Source of the DNA: Streptomyces violaceusniger Tu 4113
GTDB taxonomy: Bacteria > Actinomycetota > Actinomycetes > Streptomycetales > Streptomycetaceae
NCBI RefSeq assembly: GCF_000147815.2
Contig: NC_015957.1
Coordinates: 7,812,001-7,876,000, forward strand
DNA: 64,000 nucleotides
Direction: 5' to 3'
Shown here: one piece after another, positions 15,545 through 23,865 of the stretch
How positions within the stretch are numbered: position 1 is the first letter of the stretch
Layout: every line of letters begins with the position of its first letter
The notes under the pieces: generated by a model
The model's database searches: none
Told to the model about the DNA's origin: nothing
What the model saw: only the letters and a program-made list of their open reading frames with translations
Translations under genes and position numbers: made by a program

Positions 15545-17212
15545 TCAGGACTCGGCGGCGACGGCGGCGCGGTCGCGCCGGGCCGGGGTGTCCGTACCGC
15601 CCGGTGCCCGCTGGTCGGGGCCCTGGGCGGGCTCCTCGTCGTCAGCGGCGCACTCCATGACCTTGGGCAGCCGCAGCGCGGCGAGCGCCCCCATCAGCAG
15701 CAGAACGGCGCTGACCGCGAGCGTGACATGCAGACCGTGGACGAAGGCGCCGCGGGCGGCCGAGCGCAGGGCCTCTCCGGTGTGGCCGCCGATCCGGTCG
15801 GAGACCTTGTACGCGGCGCCCAGCGACTGGCTCGCGTCGGAGCTGGCCGAGGCGGGGACGCCGGGCACCGAGGAGACGCCGGGCTTGTAGGCGGCGTTCA
15901 TCACGCTGCCCAGGAGGGCTATGCCGATACCGGCGCCGAGCTGGTACGAGGTCTCGCCGATGGCGGCCGCGCCGCCCGCCGAACCGGCCGACGCCTCGTT
16001 GAGCATCGACTCGTACGCGCTGAAGAGCGTGGTCTCCAGGCCGAAGCCCAGGACGATGAAGCCGCCGACGAGCACGGCGGGCCGGTCGGCCTGGCCCATG
16101 GCGGTGAGCGAGAGAACGGCGAGCGCGGTGAGCGCGAAGCCGATGACGACCATGAGTCGCGGGCCGAGCCACTGGAGCATCCGGGACCCCACGAGCCCGG
16201 CGGCCATGGCGGCGAAGGTGAGCGGCAGCAGCCGCAGACCCGTCTCGAGCGGGGTGAGCCCGAGCACGAGCTGGAGGTACTGGGCGGCTATGAGCTCCAG
16301 GCCGACGAGCGCCAGCAGGGCGAGCACGATACAGCCGACGGAGATCGAGAACGCGGGCCGGGCGAACAGCTTGAGGTCCACCAGCGGATGCGTACGGCGG
16401 CGCTGGCGGCGCACGAAGAGCACCAGCAGCACCACCCCGAACAGCAGCGGGGCGGTGGTCACGGCGTCCAGCGGGTCCGCGCCGCTGCCCATCCGCTTGA
16501 CGCCGAAGACGACACAGAACAGCCCGCACGCGGCCATGACCGCGCCCAGCACGTCCCAGGGCCCGTTCCGGTCGCCGGTGGACTCCGGCAGCAGCCAGCG
16601 GCCGACGGGCAGCGCCACGATCATCAGGGGCAGGTTGACCAGGAAGACCGAGCCCCACCAGAAGTTCTCCACCAGGAAGCCGCCGAGCAGCGGGCCCACG
16701 GCCGCGCCGACGGCGGCGACCGCGCTCCAGACGCCGATGGCCAGCGCCCGCTCCCGGCGGTCCGGGAAGACCTGGCGCAGGATCGACAGCGTCGCGGGCA
16801 TGATCATCGCGCCGCCGACACCCAGCAGGGCACGGGCCACGATGAGGATCTGGGGGCTGGGGGCGAAGGCGGCGAGCGCGGAGGCGGCGCCGAAGAGCCC
16901 GTAGCCGAGCAGCAGGACGCGCCGTCTGCCGACACGGTCGCCGAGGGTGCCGAAGAGGATCAGCAGCGAGGCGCAGACCAGTGGGTAGATGTCCACGATC
17001 CACAGCAGTTCCATCGCGCCGGGGCGCAGATCCTCGGTCACGGCCGGGACCGCGACATGCAGCACGGTCGCGTCCACGGCGACGAGCAGCAGGCTGACGC
17101 AGAGCACAAGGAGCACGACCCAGCGGTGCGCCCCGCCGCCCGCCTCGGTGCCGCGCCATTGCCGGGGAACGCCCGCCGTCCGCCGAGTGCGGGCCGTGGT
17201 CGTCCCGGACAT
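15545..17212 (-). CDS. MFS drug:H+ antiporter, DHA2 (14-helix) family
   Basis: 555-aa membrane exporter. It has about 14 hydrophobic helices, MFS motif A (GTLGDRVGRRRVLL) after helix 2, the antiporter motif C (GPLLGGFLV) in helix 5, and DATVLHVAVPAV in helix 1, all typical of EmrB/QacA-type DHA2 transporters. Both termini are hydrophilic. ATG 17212 has GGGAGG 8 nt upstream. It probably exports a toxic compound or antibiotic by proton antiport; no regulator gene is adjacent. The short palindrome ACGTCACGT at 17264-17272, about 50 bp upstream, could be an operator. Confidence 0.9.
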   Translation of the reverse strand: MSGTTTARTRRTAGVPRQWRGTEAGGGAHRWVVLLVLCVSLLLVAVDATVLHVAVPAVTEDLRPGAMELLWIVDIYPLVCASLLILFGTLGDRVGRRRVLLLGYGLFGAASALAAFAPSPQILIVARALLGVGGAMIMPATLSILRQVFPDRRERALAIGVWSAVAAVGAAVGPLLGGFLVENFWWGSVFLVNLPLMIVALPVGRWLLPESTGDRNGPWDVLGAVMAACGLFCVVFGVKRMGSGADPLDAVTTAPLLFGVVLLVLFVRRQRRRTHPLVDLKLFARPAFSISVGCIVLALLALVGLELIAAQYLQLVLGLTPLETGLRLLPLTFAAMAAGLVGSRMLQWLGPRLMVVIGFALTALAVLSLTAMGQADRPAVLVGGFIVLGFGLETTLFSAYESMLNEASAGSAGGAAAIGETSYQLGAGIGIALLGSVMNAAYKPGVSSVPGVPASASSDASQSLGAAYKVSDRIGGHTGEALRSAARGAFVHGLHVTLAVSAVLLLMGALAALRLPKVMECAADDEEPAQGPDQRAPGGTDTPARRDRAAVAAES

Positions 17213-17481
17213 GTACGCACCTCCCTGGGTCTTGCGCTCGCGGTCCGCCGCCGGAGGGGCGGTACGTCACGTCGTAGGGACGTCCGGGTGACCCCGGTGG
17301 CGAAGGCGCGAGTGAGAGGTCAGGGTACGCGAGTCCCCGCGCGGGACGTGTGCCGCAGGTCATGTTGGGCGCACACCGCGGAGGATTACGGAGGCGTACG
17401 TTCCGGACTTCCCCTTTTGTCCCCCGTCTCTCCGCCGTCCCTCCTGTGGCCGCTCGGCGGCCGTCTCGCGTTCGTCCGCCG

Positions 17482-17524
17482 TTGTCCACAGCCCCCGCGG
17501 CCGCTCCGCCGGGGGTTGTCCACA
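17482..17524 (+). promoter_or_regulatory. two perfect Streptomyces DnaA boxes
   Basis: TTGTCCACA, the preferred DnaA box of Streptomyces, occurs at 17482-17490 and 17516-17524 in the same orientation, 34 bp apart, inside a longer direct repeat GTTGTCCACAGCCCCCG. They lie in the divergent region between the MFS gene and the mannosyltransferase gene, 40-80 bp before the latter's start. Nothing else here looks like an origin. Confidence 0.6.
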
Positions 17525-17553
17525 GCCCCCGGCGGGCGGTCCTGGCCATCCTT

Positions 17554-17569
17554 GATAATCGTCGCCGTG
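17554..17569 (+). promoter_or_regulatory. -10 element of a probable leaderless transcript
   Basis: GATAAT at 17554-17559 ends 7 bp before the GTG start at 17567, so transcription would begin at or next to the start codon. There is no Shine-Dalgarno sequence before the GTG. Both facts fit leaderless expression of the mannosyltransferase gene. Confidence 0.55.
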
Positions 17570-18805
17570 ACTGATTTCGCCCAGGCCGGCACCGCGCCGC
17601 TCAGCGACGACGGCCGACCGGGCCGCGCCGCTCGGGCCGCGCTGCGCCGGGCCGCCCCAGCATTGCTCGCCTACGCGGGGACGCGCCTGCTCGGGCTCGT
17701 GGTTCTCGCGATCTGGGGGGCCTTCGCGGACAAGAGCCCGCACCAGCTCCTCTCGGCGCGCTGGGATTCGCTGTGGTACACCCGCATCGCCGAGGAGGGA
17801 TACGGCTACACGATCCATCTGCCCGGCGGGGCGGTCCACTCCAACCTGGCGTTCTTCCCCCTGCTCCCCGGCCTGGAGCGAGTGATATCGGCCATAGCCC
17901 CGCTGGACGCGGCCGACGCCGGTCTGCTGGTGAGCTGGGTCACGTCCCTGTTCGCCGCCTGGGGGATCTTCGCGATCGGCGATCTGCTGTACGGACGACG
18001 GGTGGGCCTCACGCTGGCCGTGCTGTGGGGCGTGCTGCCGGTCGGGATCGTCCAGTCGATGGCGTACTCGGAGTCGCTCTTCACGGCGCTGGCCGCCTGG
18101 GGGGTCTATGCGGCGCTCACCCGGCGGTGGCTGTGGGCGGGGCTGTTCGCGGCGCTGGCGGGGCTGACCCGGCCGGTGGGGGCGGCGGTGGTCGCGGCGC
18201 TCTGGGCGGCGGCCGCGGTGGAGCTCCTGCCCGAAGGGCGGTGGCGCCAGGCGTGGCGGACACGCCCGCCCGTCGCCCGCCACCACCCTCAAGGGAGGCG
18301 CTTCGCGCCGCCACCTCTCCGCCTGCTCGCGGGCGTCGTGCTCGCGCCGCTGGGGTGGCTGGGCTATGTGGCGTGGGTCGCCGTCCGGACCGGCAGCGTC
18401 ACCGGCTACTTCGACATCCAGAACGGCTGGGGGAACGGCTTCGACGGCGGGCTGGCCTTCGCGGGCTTCATCGGGGGGCTGCTGATCAAGCCGCCCTTCG
18501 TGGGCGGGCTCGGGCTGCTGCTCGGTGTCGGGGCGCTGATCTGGCTCGCGATCCGCTGTGTGCGGCAGCGCCAGCCGCTGCCGCTGCTGGCCTACGGCGG
18601 GGCGGTGCTGGTCCTGGCGCTGGCCGCGAAGGGCTACTTCGGCTCGAAGCCCCGACTGCTGATACCGGCCTTCCCGCTGCTGCTGCCGATCGCGGTCGCC
18701 CTGGCCCGGCTGCGCCCGGTGCGCGCCGCGCTGGTCCTGGGGTCGGCCGGGCTCGCCTCGGCGGTGTACGGCGCCTTCTGGCTGCATGGCTCCGGACCGC
18801 CATGA
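17567..18805 (+). CDS. integral membrane mannosyltransferase, PIG-V family
   Basis: 412-aa polytopic membrane protein with about 9-10 helices, resembling the PIG-V/GT-C mannosyltransferase family annotated in Streptomyces. Seen: ARWDSLWYTRIAEEGYGY just after the first helix, which carries the WD-type catalytic loop, NLAFFPLLPGLERVI, MAYSESLFTALAAWGVYAAL and ALAGLTRPVGAAVVAALW, and GSKPRLLIPAFPLLLPIA near the C-terminus. GT-C enzymes use polyprenyl-phosphate sugars outside the membrane; in Streptomyces the acceptor may be a glycoprotein or lipid. Start GTG 17567 is fixed by its leaderless promoter. Not obviously in an operon. Confidence 0.78.
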   Translation: MTDFAQAGTAPLSDDGRPGRAARAALRRAAPALLAYAGTRLLGLVVLAIWGAFADKSPHQLLSARWDSLWYTRIAEEGYGYTIHLPGGAVHSNLAFFPLLPGLERVISAIAPLDAADAGLLVSWVTSLFAAWGIFAIGDLLYGRRVGLTLAVLWGVLPVGIVQSMAYSESLFTALAAWGVYAALTRRWLWAGLFAALAGLTRPVGAAVVAALWAAAAVELLPEGRWRQAWRTRPPVARHHPQGRRFAPPPLRLLAGVVLAPLGWLGYVAWVAVRTGSVTGYFDIQNGWGNGFDGGLAFAGFIGGLLIKPPFVGGLGLLLGVGALIWLAIRCVRQRQPLPLLAYGGAVLVLALAAKGYFGSKPRLLIPAFPLLLPIAVALARLRPVRAALVLGSAGLASAVYGAFWLHGSGPP

Positions 18806-19109
18806 TCCGGCCACCCCGTCCGGCCGGGCCGGGCCCCGCGGACGATCACCCCCGGCCGCCCGGCGACACCTGGGGAAACTTCCGGGAACGGTACGGCCAA
18901 TAAGCGATAAACTCGCCCTGTAAGAATTCCATAAAGTCCCTGAGACACGCCCATTGGAAGGACGGGAGCAGAAAAGTTCCCGGGCCTCCTGCATTCCTTG
19001 GAAAGGGCACGGCCAAAAGCCGTGGACGAGACGCACTCCACATCACATCGTCATCACAAAGCGACCTGATCGACCGAACTCGCCTGTCACGCAATGTAAC
19101 GTCGATTAG
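18806..19109. other. gene-free region upstream of the PAP2 gene
   Basis: 304 bp with lower GC than its surroundings. It contains two similar stretches about 110 bp apart (around 18880-18903 and 18990-19015), both with TTCC..GGAA followed by GGCACGGCCAA-like sequence, perhaps protein-binding sites. No gene seen; it must carry the PAP2 promoter. Confidence 0.5.
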
Positions 19110-20144
19110 GTGCGTACCGAAGACAAGCTCCCCGCGTCCGAGGAGCGAAGGCCCGATCTCGCGCGACCGCGCATGACCCGAACACGCTTCTGGCTGCTCG
19201 GGACCACGCTGGCGGTCTACGCGGCGACCGTGATCGGCGTGCTCACCACCTCATGGCTGGTGAAGCTCGACTGGCAGATCATGCTCTTCCGGCCCTACAA
19301 GCAGTGGCCCGAGTTCCACACCTTCCTGGACTACTTCGTGGTCATGGGCCAGCGCGGACCCACCGCGGTGGCCGTCGCCGCCTGGCTGGGGTGGTGCTGC
19401 TACCGGCAGCGGACCCTGCGCCCGCTGCTGGCGCTGGGCACTTCCCTGCTGCTGCTGAACGCCACCGTGGGCGCCGTGAAGATCGGCTTCGGCCGGCTCG
19501 GTCCGCACTACGCGACCACCGTCGGCTCCAATGAGATGTGGGGCACCGGCGATATATTTCCTTCGGGTCACACCGCGAACGCCGTGGTCACCTGGGGGAT
19601 TCTGGCCTATCTGGCGACCACCCCCGTCGCGCGCCGGGTCGCCTCGCTGATCGCCGCGGGCTTCGCCTTCGGGGTCGGCATGACCACCGTCTACCTCGGC
19701 ACCCACTGGCTGAGCGATGTGGTGCTGGGCTGGGCCGCCGGGGTGCTGGTGCTGCTGGCGCTGCCGTGGCTGGAGCCCGCCATGGCCCGCGCCGAGGTGC
19801 TGCTGCTGACCCTGTGGCGCCGGATGCGCGAGGGCTGGGCGCCCGCGCCGCTGCCGTCCAGGCGGCCGGTCGCCGGGACCCCGCTGGCCACCCCGCGCGC
19901 CGCCCGCGACGACGAGCTGCCCGCCCGCGAGCCCGTGGCCGTGGTCCGGTCCGGCGGTGCCACCGGCCGTGGCCCCGACGGGCGGCCCCACCACCCGGTC
20001 CGCCAGCACACGGTGCGCTCCGAGCGCACCCCGGTCACCCCGGTCGGCAGCCGCCGGCCGCCGCACGCCGACCGGGTGCCGCGCGCCACGACGCCCTTCG
20101 GCCCGTCCGGCGCCTCCCGCGGCCGGACCGCCACCGGAGGCTGA
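19110..20144 (+). CDS. PAP2-like membrane protein with altered active-site motifs
   Basis: 344-aa protein with five to six helices and the PAP2 (lipid phosphatase) fold, then about 120 disordered Pro/Arg-rich residues. Motif 2 is intact (FPSGHTANAV), and motif 3 keeps its histidine and aspartate (YLGTHWLSDV). But motif 1, normally K-x6-R-P, reads KIGFGRLGP with Gly for Arg, and motif 3 has TT where SR is usual. Both phosphate-binding arginines are therefore absent, so classical phosphatase activity is doubtful. Start GTG 19110: TAACGT lies 7 bp upstream and no ribosome site is present, again suggesting a leaderless mRNA. Confidence 0.82.
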   Translation: MRTEDKLPASEERRPDLARPRMTRTRFWLLGTTLAVYAATVIGVLTTSWLVKLDWQIMLFRPYKQWPEFHTFLDYFVVMGQRGPTAVAVAAWLGWCCYRQRTLRPLLALGTSLLLLNATVGAVKIGFGRLGPHYATTVGSNEMWGTGDIFPSGHTANAVVTWGILAYLATTPVARRVASLIAAGFAFGVGMTTVYLGTHWLSDVVLGWAAGVLVLLALPWLEPAMARAEVLLLTLWRRMREGWAPAPLPSRRPVAGTPLATPRAARDDELPAREPVAVVRSGGATGRGPDGRPHHPVRQHTVRSERTPVTPVGSRRPPHADRVPRATTPFGPSGASRGRTATGG

Positions 20145-20200
20145 GCCACCCACCGGGCCGCGGGGCGGTACGCACCTCCTTCCCCGCGCCGACCGGTCAC

Positions 20201-20244
20201 ACCACGGCCCCGAACGCTCCCGCCGGAGCGTCCGGGGCCGTGGT
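20201..20244. terminator. bidirectional terminator between converging genes
   Basis: A 20-bp stem with one mismatch (20201-20220 with 20225-20244) and a CGCC loop lies 57 bp past the PAP2 stop and 56 bp past the stop of the opposing I78 gene. The position halfway between converging genes fits a shared terminator. Confidence 0.85.
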
Positions 20245-20299
20245 CGTGTCCGGGCCGGGCCCACCGGCCCACCGGCCCACCGGCGCGGATCCGGGCCGG

Positions 20300-20515
20300 T
20301 CAGCCGCGCCAGCAGCGCTTCACGGTGCCGTCGTCCACCTCGAAGTCGATCCGCCCGCGCAGATACTCCATCGTGATGATCGCGCCCGGCGGAAGCGTCC
20401 GTACGGTGCTCCAGCCGCGTGCGCGCGCCCTCTCCTCGGCGGTCCGGGCATCGAGGCCCACATAGCTGTCGAGGTCGTCGTCGGGTTCGGCCGGAAGGTT
20501 CGGTACAGGTCCCAT
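20300..20515 (-). CDS. I78 family peptidase inhibitor
   Basis: 71-aa protein matching the I78 (potato inhibitor I-like) pattern: YVGLDARTAEERARARGW, then VRTLPPGAIITMEYLRGRID, then VDDGTVKRCWRG. No signal peptide is visible, so it may be intracellular, or the N-terminus may be longer than annotated. TACGGT lies 6 bp before the ATG with TTGCCC 16 bp further upstream, and there is no ribosome site, so it is probably leaderless. It would inhibit serine proteases; its natural target is unknown. Confidence 0.75.
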   Translation of the reverse strand: MGPVPNLPAEPDDDLDSYVGLDARTAEERARARGWSTVRTLPPGAIITMEYLRGRIDFEVDDGTVKRCWRG

Positions 20516-20860
20516 GACGCCACCGTAGGTGGCTCCCTACGCGGGGCAAACCCAGAGTGGCGAAGGACTGCTACTGCCTCATGCCTCTCACGGCCGCCAT
20601 TCGTCACACTTGTGTCACAGAAAACACGCCCGGGTTTGTGGGCGACTTCATCACTCTTCCGGGGCTTGTGTTGACCCCTCGAAGATGATTGCGAGTTTTC
20701 GTCGATATCCCGCGTCAAACGACCGGCTCCGGTATGGGCGGCGGAGCACCGCCGAGATCTTTCGAGCAATTCACACGGCGGCCGGAAAAGCGCTGCCCGG
20801 ACCCCTCCGGAGCACACAATTCCACCACAAATCGCCGGGGCCTCGGGGCCGAACGTCGAG
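20516..20860. other. divergent intergenic region, I78 gene and gas vesicle cluster
   Basis: No gene seen. It holds the promoter of the I78 gene at its left end, an inverted ACAC-TT-GTGT near 20608, and AT-richer DNA around 20640-20700. The cluster promoter lies just to the right. Confidence 0.5.
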
Positions 20861-20885
20861 GTTTACGCCCACCGGGACGCGGTAC
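20861..20885 (+). promoter_or_regulatory. sigma-B-like promoter of the gas vesicle cluster
   Basis: GTTT at 20861-20864, 15 bp, then CGGTAC at 20880-20885. This resembles the stress sigma factor (SigB group) consensus GTTT-N14-16-GGGTA of Streptomyces. The transcript would start near 20891, about 15 nt before the gvpO ATG, leaving room for the GGAG site at 20897-20900. Osmotic/sigma-B control of gvp genes in Streptomyces is known; this match is my reading of the sequence. Confidence 0.55.
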
Positions 20886-20905
20886 CCGCCGCCACCGGAG
20901 CCAAC

Positions 20906-21208
20906 ATGACTGACAGATCAGATGAAACCCCCGAGAAGACGGCGGCCGGCGGTCCGAGCCCGCTGGCACTCCTGCGTGCCGCCCGTGAACAGCTCGTCGA
21001 GCTGACGGGCCTGTACCCCGAGTCCCTCCCCCGTCTGGAGCGGACCGACGAGGGGTGGCTGCTGGAGGCCGAGGTGGTGGAGCTGGAGCGGGTACCGGAG
21101 ACGATGAGCCTGATGGCCCTGTACGAGGTGATCCTCGACCCGGACGGCCTGCTCACCGGATACCGCCGCCTCCGCCGCTATGAGCGCGGCCGGAGCGACC
21201 GCCGCTGA
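20906..21208 (+). CDS. gvpO: gas vesicle protein GvpO
   Basis: 100-aa GvpO family protein, first of eight gas vesicle genes. The conserved C-terminal domain is visible: ARE QLVELTGLYPESLPRLERT, GWLLEAEVVELERVPETMS, LMALYEVILDPDGLLTGYRR and RYERGR. GvpO is cytoplasmic and needed for vesicle formation in haloarchaea; it may be regulatory. The ATG has GGAG at -9. It is followed by a 45-bp gap with its own GAGAGGA site for gvpA, unlike the later genes, which overlap. Confidence 0.92.
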   Translation: MTDRSDETPEKTAAGGPSPLALLRAAREQLVELTGLYPESLPRLERTDEGWLLEAEVVELERVPETMSLMALYEVILDPDGLLTGYRRLRRYERGRSDRR

Positions 21209-21253
21209 CGGCGGCGAACCGGACGCCCACCGATACGAGAGGAAACACCCGAC

Positions 21254-21706
21254 ATGACCACTGTTGTCCCGGCACAGCAATCCAGGGGCGGGGGCGGCAC
21301 CAGCGGCCTGTACGACGTCCTGGAGCTCATCCTCGACCGAGGGCTGGTGATCGACGCGTTCATCCGCGTCTCCCTCGTCGGCATCGAGATACTCAAGATC
21401 GACATCCGGATCGTGGTGGCGAGCGTCGACACCTATCTGCGGTTCGCCGAGGCCTGCAACCGGCTCGACCTGGAGTCGGGCCCGAGCAAGTCCCCCGGCC
21501 TGCCCGAGGTCGTCGAGGGCATCACCGAGAACGGCGCGCGGAGCAAGACCAAGGGCGCCCTGTCCGGCGCCGGCGACACCGTCTCCAAGGCCGCCCAGTC
21601 CGTGGCCGACGCGATCCGGCCGTCGGACGAGGACGAGGAGGAGGAGCATCGCCGTCGGCGTCCGGCCCGTAAGGCGGCGCCGAGGAAGTCCGAGGAGTCC
21701 GCATGA
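21254..21706 (+). CDS. gvpA: gas vesicle structural protein GvpA
   Basis: 150-aa protein whose first 75 residues are the GvpA shell-protein domain: [39 protein letters not shown] and [15 protein letters not shown]. GvpA forms the ribbed hollow wall of the vesicle. Residues 76-150 are a Streptomyces-type tail that is helical, then acidic (SDEDEEEEH) and finally basic ([13 protein letters not shown]); such tails are absent from cyanobacterial GvpA. The stop overlaps the gvpF start (ATGA). Confidence 0.93.
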   Translation: MTTVVPAQQSRGGGGTSGLYDVLELILDRGLVIDAFIRVSLVGIEILKIDIRIVVASVDTYLRFAEACNRLDLESGPSKSPGLPEVVEGITENGARSKTKGALSGAGDTVSKAAQSVADAIRPSDEDEEEEHRRRRPARKAAPRKSEESA

Positions 21707-22422
21707 CCACGTATGTCTACGGCATCGCGCGCGGCGAGGTCCGGGACCTGGGCGATCGGCTGCTGGGCATCGGCGACCCTCCGCTGCCGGTCCGGGCGCT
21801 GAACCAGGGCGAGCTGGCCGCGATCGTCAGCGACTGCCCGCCGGAGCTCAAGCCCCGGCGCCGCGATCTGCTGGCCCATCAGCATGTGCTGGCCGAGGTG
21901 AGCGACTCCCGCCCGGTGCTGCCGATGCGCTTCGGCAGCGTCTCCTCCAGCGACGACGACGTCCGCAGCGTGCTGGCCGAGCACGCCGACCGCTACCAGG
22001 ACCAGCTCAGCCGGCTGGCCGACCGGGTGGAGTACAACGTCAAGGTCGTGCACGACGAGGACGCGGTGCTCCACCAAGTGCTCGCCGAGGAGCCGGAGTT
22101 GCGGGTGATGGCGGAGGCCAACCGGGCGGCCGGCGGCGGCACCTACGAGGAACGGGTGCGCTTCGGCGAGCTGATGGCGAGCGCGGTGCGGGCCCGCGAG
22201 GTGCGGGACGCCAAGCTGGTGGAGGAGGCGCTGGCCCCGGCCGCCGAGGACGTGCGCCCCGGCCCGGAGAGCGGCGGCTGGTTCCTCAGCCTGTCCCTGC
22301 TGCTCGCCAAGGACGGCGCCGATCCGCTGCTGACGGCCGCCGCCGACGTGGAGCGGGCCCACCCCTGGCTGAAGCTGCGGATCAACGGTCCGCTGCCGCC
22401 GTACAGCTTCGTCGACTCCTGA
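21703..22422 (+). CDS. gvpF: gas vesicle protein GvpF
   Basis: 239-aa GvpL/F family protein. Seen: [15 protein letters not shown] at the N-terminus, [40 protein letters not shown], and the C-terminal [15 protein letters not shown] shared with GvpL. GvpF binds GvpA in the gas-facing side and acts as an accessory or chaperone in assembly. It overlaps gvpA by 4 bases and gvpG by one (TGATG), so translation is coupled. Confidence 0.93.
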   Translation: MTTYVYGIARGEVRDLGDRLLGIGDPPLPVRALNQGELAAIVSDCPPELKPRRRDLLAHQHVLAEVSDSRPVLPMRFGSVSSSDDDVRSVLAEHADRYQDQLSRLADRVEYNVKVVHDEDAVLHQVLAEEPELRVMAEANRAAGGGTYEERVRFGELMASAVRAREVRDAKLVEEALAPAAEDVRPGPESGGWFLSLSLLLAKDGADPLLTAAADVERAHPWLKLRINGPLPPYSFVDS

Positions 22423-22628
22423 TGCTGATGATCGGCTGGGTGCTGAGGCAGGTCGTCGCCGCCGCGGAGCGGGAGTACTACGACCCGGCCAACATCCAGC
22501 GCGCCCTGGCCGAGCTGGAGTCCCAGCTCGACCAGGGCGTGATAGACGGACAAGAGTTCGAGCGGCAGGAGGATGCGCTGCTCGACCGGTTGGAGGAGGC
22601 ACGCCAGTGGGCGAACGGGACTCTGTGA
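22422..22628 (+). CDS. gvpG: gas vesicle protein GvpG
   Basis: 68-aa GvpG family protein, a small helical assembly factor. The conserved segments GWVLRQVVAAAEREYYDPANIQ and DQGVIDGQEFERQEDALLDRLEEAR are present. The start overlaps the gvpF stop, and the last 22 bases overlap the next gene if its GTG at 22607 is used. Confidence 0.9.
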   Translation: MLMIGWVLRQVVAAAEREYYDPANIQRALAELESQLDQGVIDGQEFERQEDALLDRLEEARQWANGTL

Positions 22629-23014
22629 CCACCCGGGGCGGTGTGGCCCCGACAGCCGGCGCGTATGGCTCACCGGCCTCGTCGTTCGGCTCCTCGGGGT
22701 CGTACGGGCTGGCCGGCCGCGGCGAGGGCGGGGCCAACCTCGCCGACATCCTGGAGCGGGTGCTCGACAAGGGTGTCGTGATCGCGGGCGATATCCGCAT
22801 CAATCTGCTCGATATCGAACTTCTCACGATCAAGCTGCGGCTGATCGTGGCCTCGGTCGACAAGGCGAAGGAGATGGGCATCGACTGGTGGGAGCACGAC
22901 CCGTCGCTCTCGTCACGCGCCCGGGCCGAGGTGAACGGCCCGGAGAAGACCGAGGTGAACGGCCCGGAGAAGACCGAGGTGACCAGCGGGGAGAACCGGG
23001 AGAGCGCCGAATGA
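22607..23014 (+). CDS. gvpJ: gas vesicle protein GvpJ (GvpA-like minor component)
   Basis: 135-aa GvpA/GvpJ family protein: a Gly/Ser-rich N-terminus, then the core NLADILERVLDKGVVIAGD, IRINLLDIELLTIKLRLIVAS and VDKAKEMGIDWWEHDP, where the terminal WWEHDP separates it from GvpA. GTG 22607 has a very good ribosome site (GGAGGAGG, 7 nt away) inside gvpG; a GTG at 22625 overlapping the gvpG stop is an alternative. The C-terminus carries a perfect 24-bp tandem duplication (22928-22951, 22952-22975) encoding EVNGPEKT twice. GvpJ helps shape the conical tips in other species. Confidence 0.9.
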   Translation: MGERDSVTTRGGVAPTAGAYGSPASSFGSSGSYGLAGRGEGGANLADILERVLDKGVVIAGDIRINLLDIELLTIKLRLIVASVDKAKEMGIDWWEHDPSLSSRARAEVNGPEKTEVNGPEKTEVTSGENRESAE

Positions 23015-23865
23015 CCGAAGGACTGCGGTACGCCTACGCGGTCGTGCGCGACACCGACGCGCCGGAGGCCGCCCTGGACGTCCTCACCGCCCTCGAGGAG
23101 GTGCCCGGTGTCGCGGGCGAACCGGTGGTGGCCGTGCGCCATCTGGGGCTCGCCGTGCTGGCGGGCGCCGTACCGGCCGAGGATTTCGACGAGGGCCCGC
23201 TGCGGCAGCGGCTGGAGGACATGGCGTGGCTGGAGCAGGTGGCCCGGACCCATCAGCGGGTGGTCGACACCGTCGGCGCCGAATCCTGTGTCATACCGGT
23301 CCGGCTGGCCACCGTCTGCCAGGGCGAGGAGGGGCTGCGGCGGATGCTCGCCACCGGGCGGGAGCGGTTCGCCTCGGCGCTGGACCGGCTGGAGGGCCGA
23401 GTCGAATGGGGCGTCAAGGCGTACGCCGCGACGCCCGCGCCCGAGGAGCGGCCCGCGCCCGAGGGGCCGCCCGCCGGGACCCCGAACGCCCCGGGCGGCA
23501 TGTCCGGCCGCGACTATCTGCGCCGCCGCAAGGCACAGCGGCAGGCGGCCGAGCGGCGCTGGGGTGATACGGAGGAGGGCGCGCGGCTGGTGCACGACAC
23601 CCTCAGCGGGCTGGCCGAGCGGGCCCGGCTGCATCCGCCGCAGGACCCCCGGCTGTCGGGGGTGTCCGACCGGAATGTACTGAACGCCGCGTATCTGGTG
23701 CGGCGCGAGGACAGCGCCGCCTTCGCCGAACGGGTCGGTGAGCTGGCCGGGCGGACAGCCGCGCTGCGGGTGGAGCTGACCGGCCCCTGGGCGCCGTACT
23801 CCTTCACCGCCCCGGACGAGACCGACGCCCGGGACGGAGCCGAGAGCGCGGGGGCGGACGGATGA
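23011..23865 (+). CDS. gvpL: gas vesicle protein GvpL
   Basis: 284-aa GvpL/F family protein, longer than GvpF. Seen: LRYAYAVVRDTDAPEAAL, GVAGEPVVAVRHLGLAVLAG, HQRVVDTVGAESCVIPVRLATV, RLEGRVEWGVKAYA, the helical GRDYLRRRKAQRQAAERRW and the closing ELTGPWAPYSF. A Pro/Glu-rich insert (about residues 145-165) separates the halves. It overlaps gvpJ and gvpS by 4 bases each (ATGA). GvpL is thought to be an interaction hub among accessory Gvp proteins. Confidence 0.92.
   Translation: MTEGLRYAYAVVRDTDAPEAALDVLTALEEVPGVAGEPVVAVRHLGLAVLAGAVPAEDFDEGPLRQRLEDMAWLEQVARTHQRVVDTVGAESCVIPVRLATVCQGEEGLRRMLATGRERFASALDRLEGRVEWGVKAYAATPAPEERPAPEGPPAGTPNAPGGMSGRDYLRRRKAQRQAAERRWGDTEEGARLVHDTLSGLAERARLHPPQDPRLSGVSDRNVLNAAYLVRREDSAAFAERVGELAGRTAALRVELTGPWAPYSFTAPDETDARDGAESAGADG

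Noticed and set aside
15380..18805. Plus-strand open frame of 1141 codons covering the MFS gene in antisense and continuing into the mannosyltransferase.
   Set aside because: Only the last part, from the GTG at 17567, is a real protein; the front part is antisense of the MFS gene.
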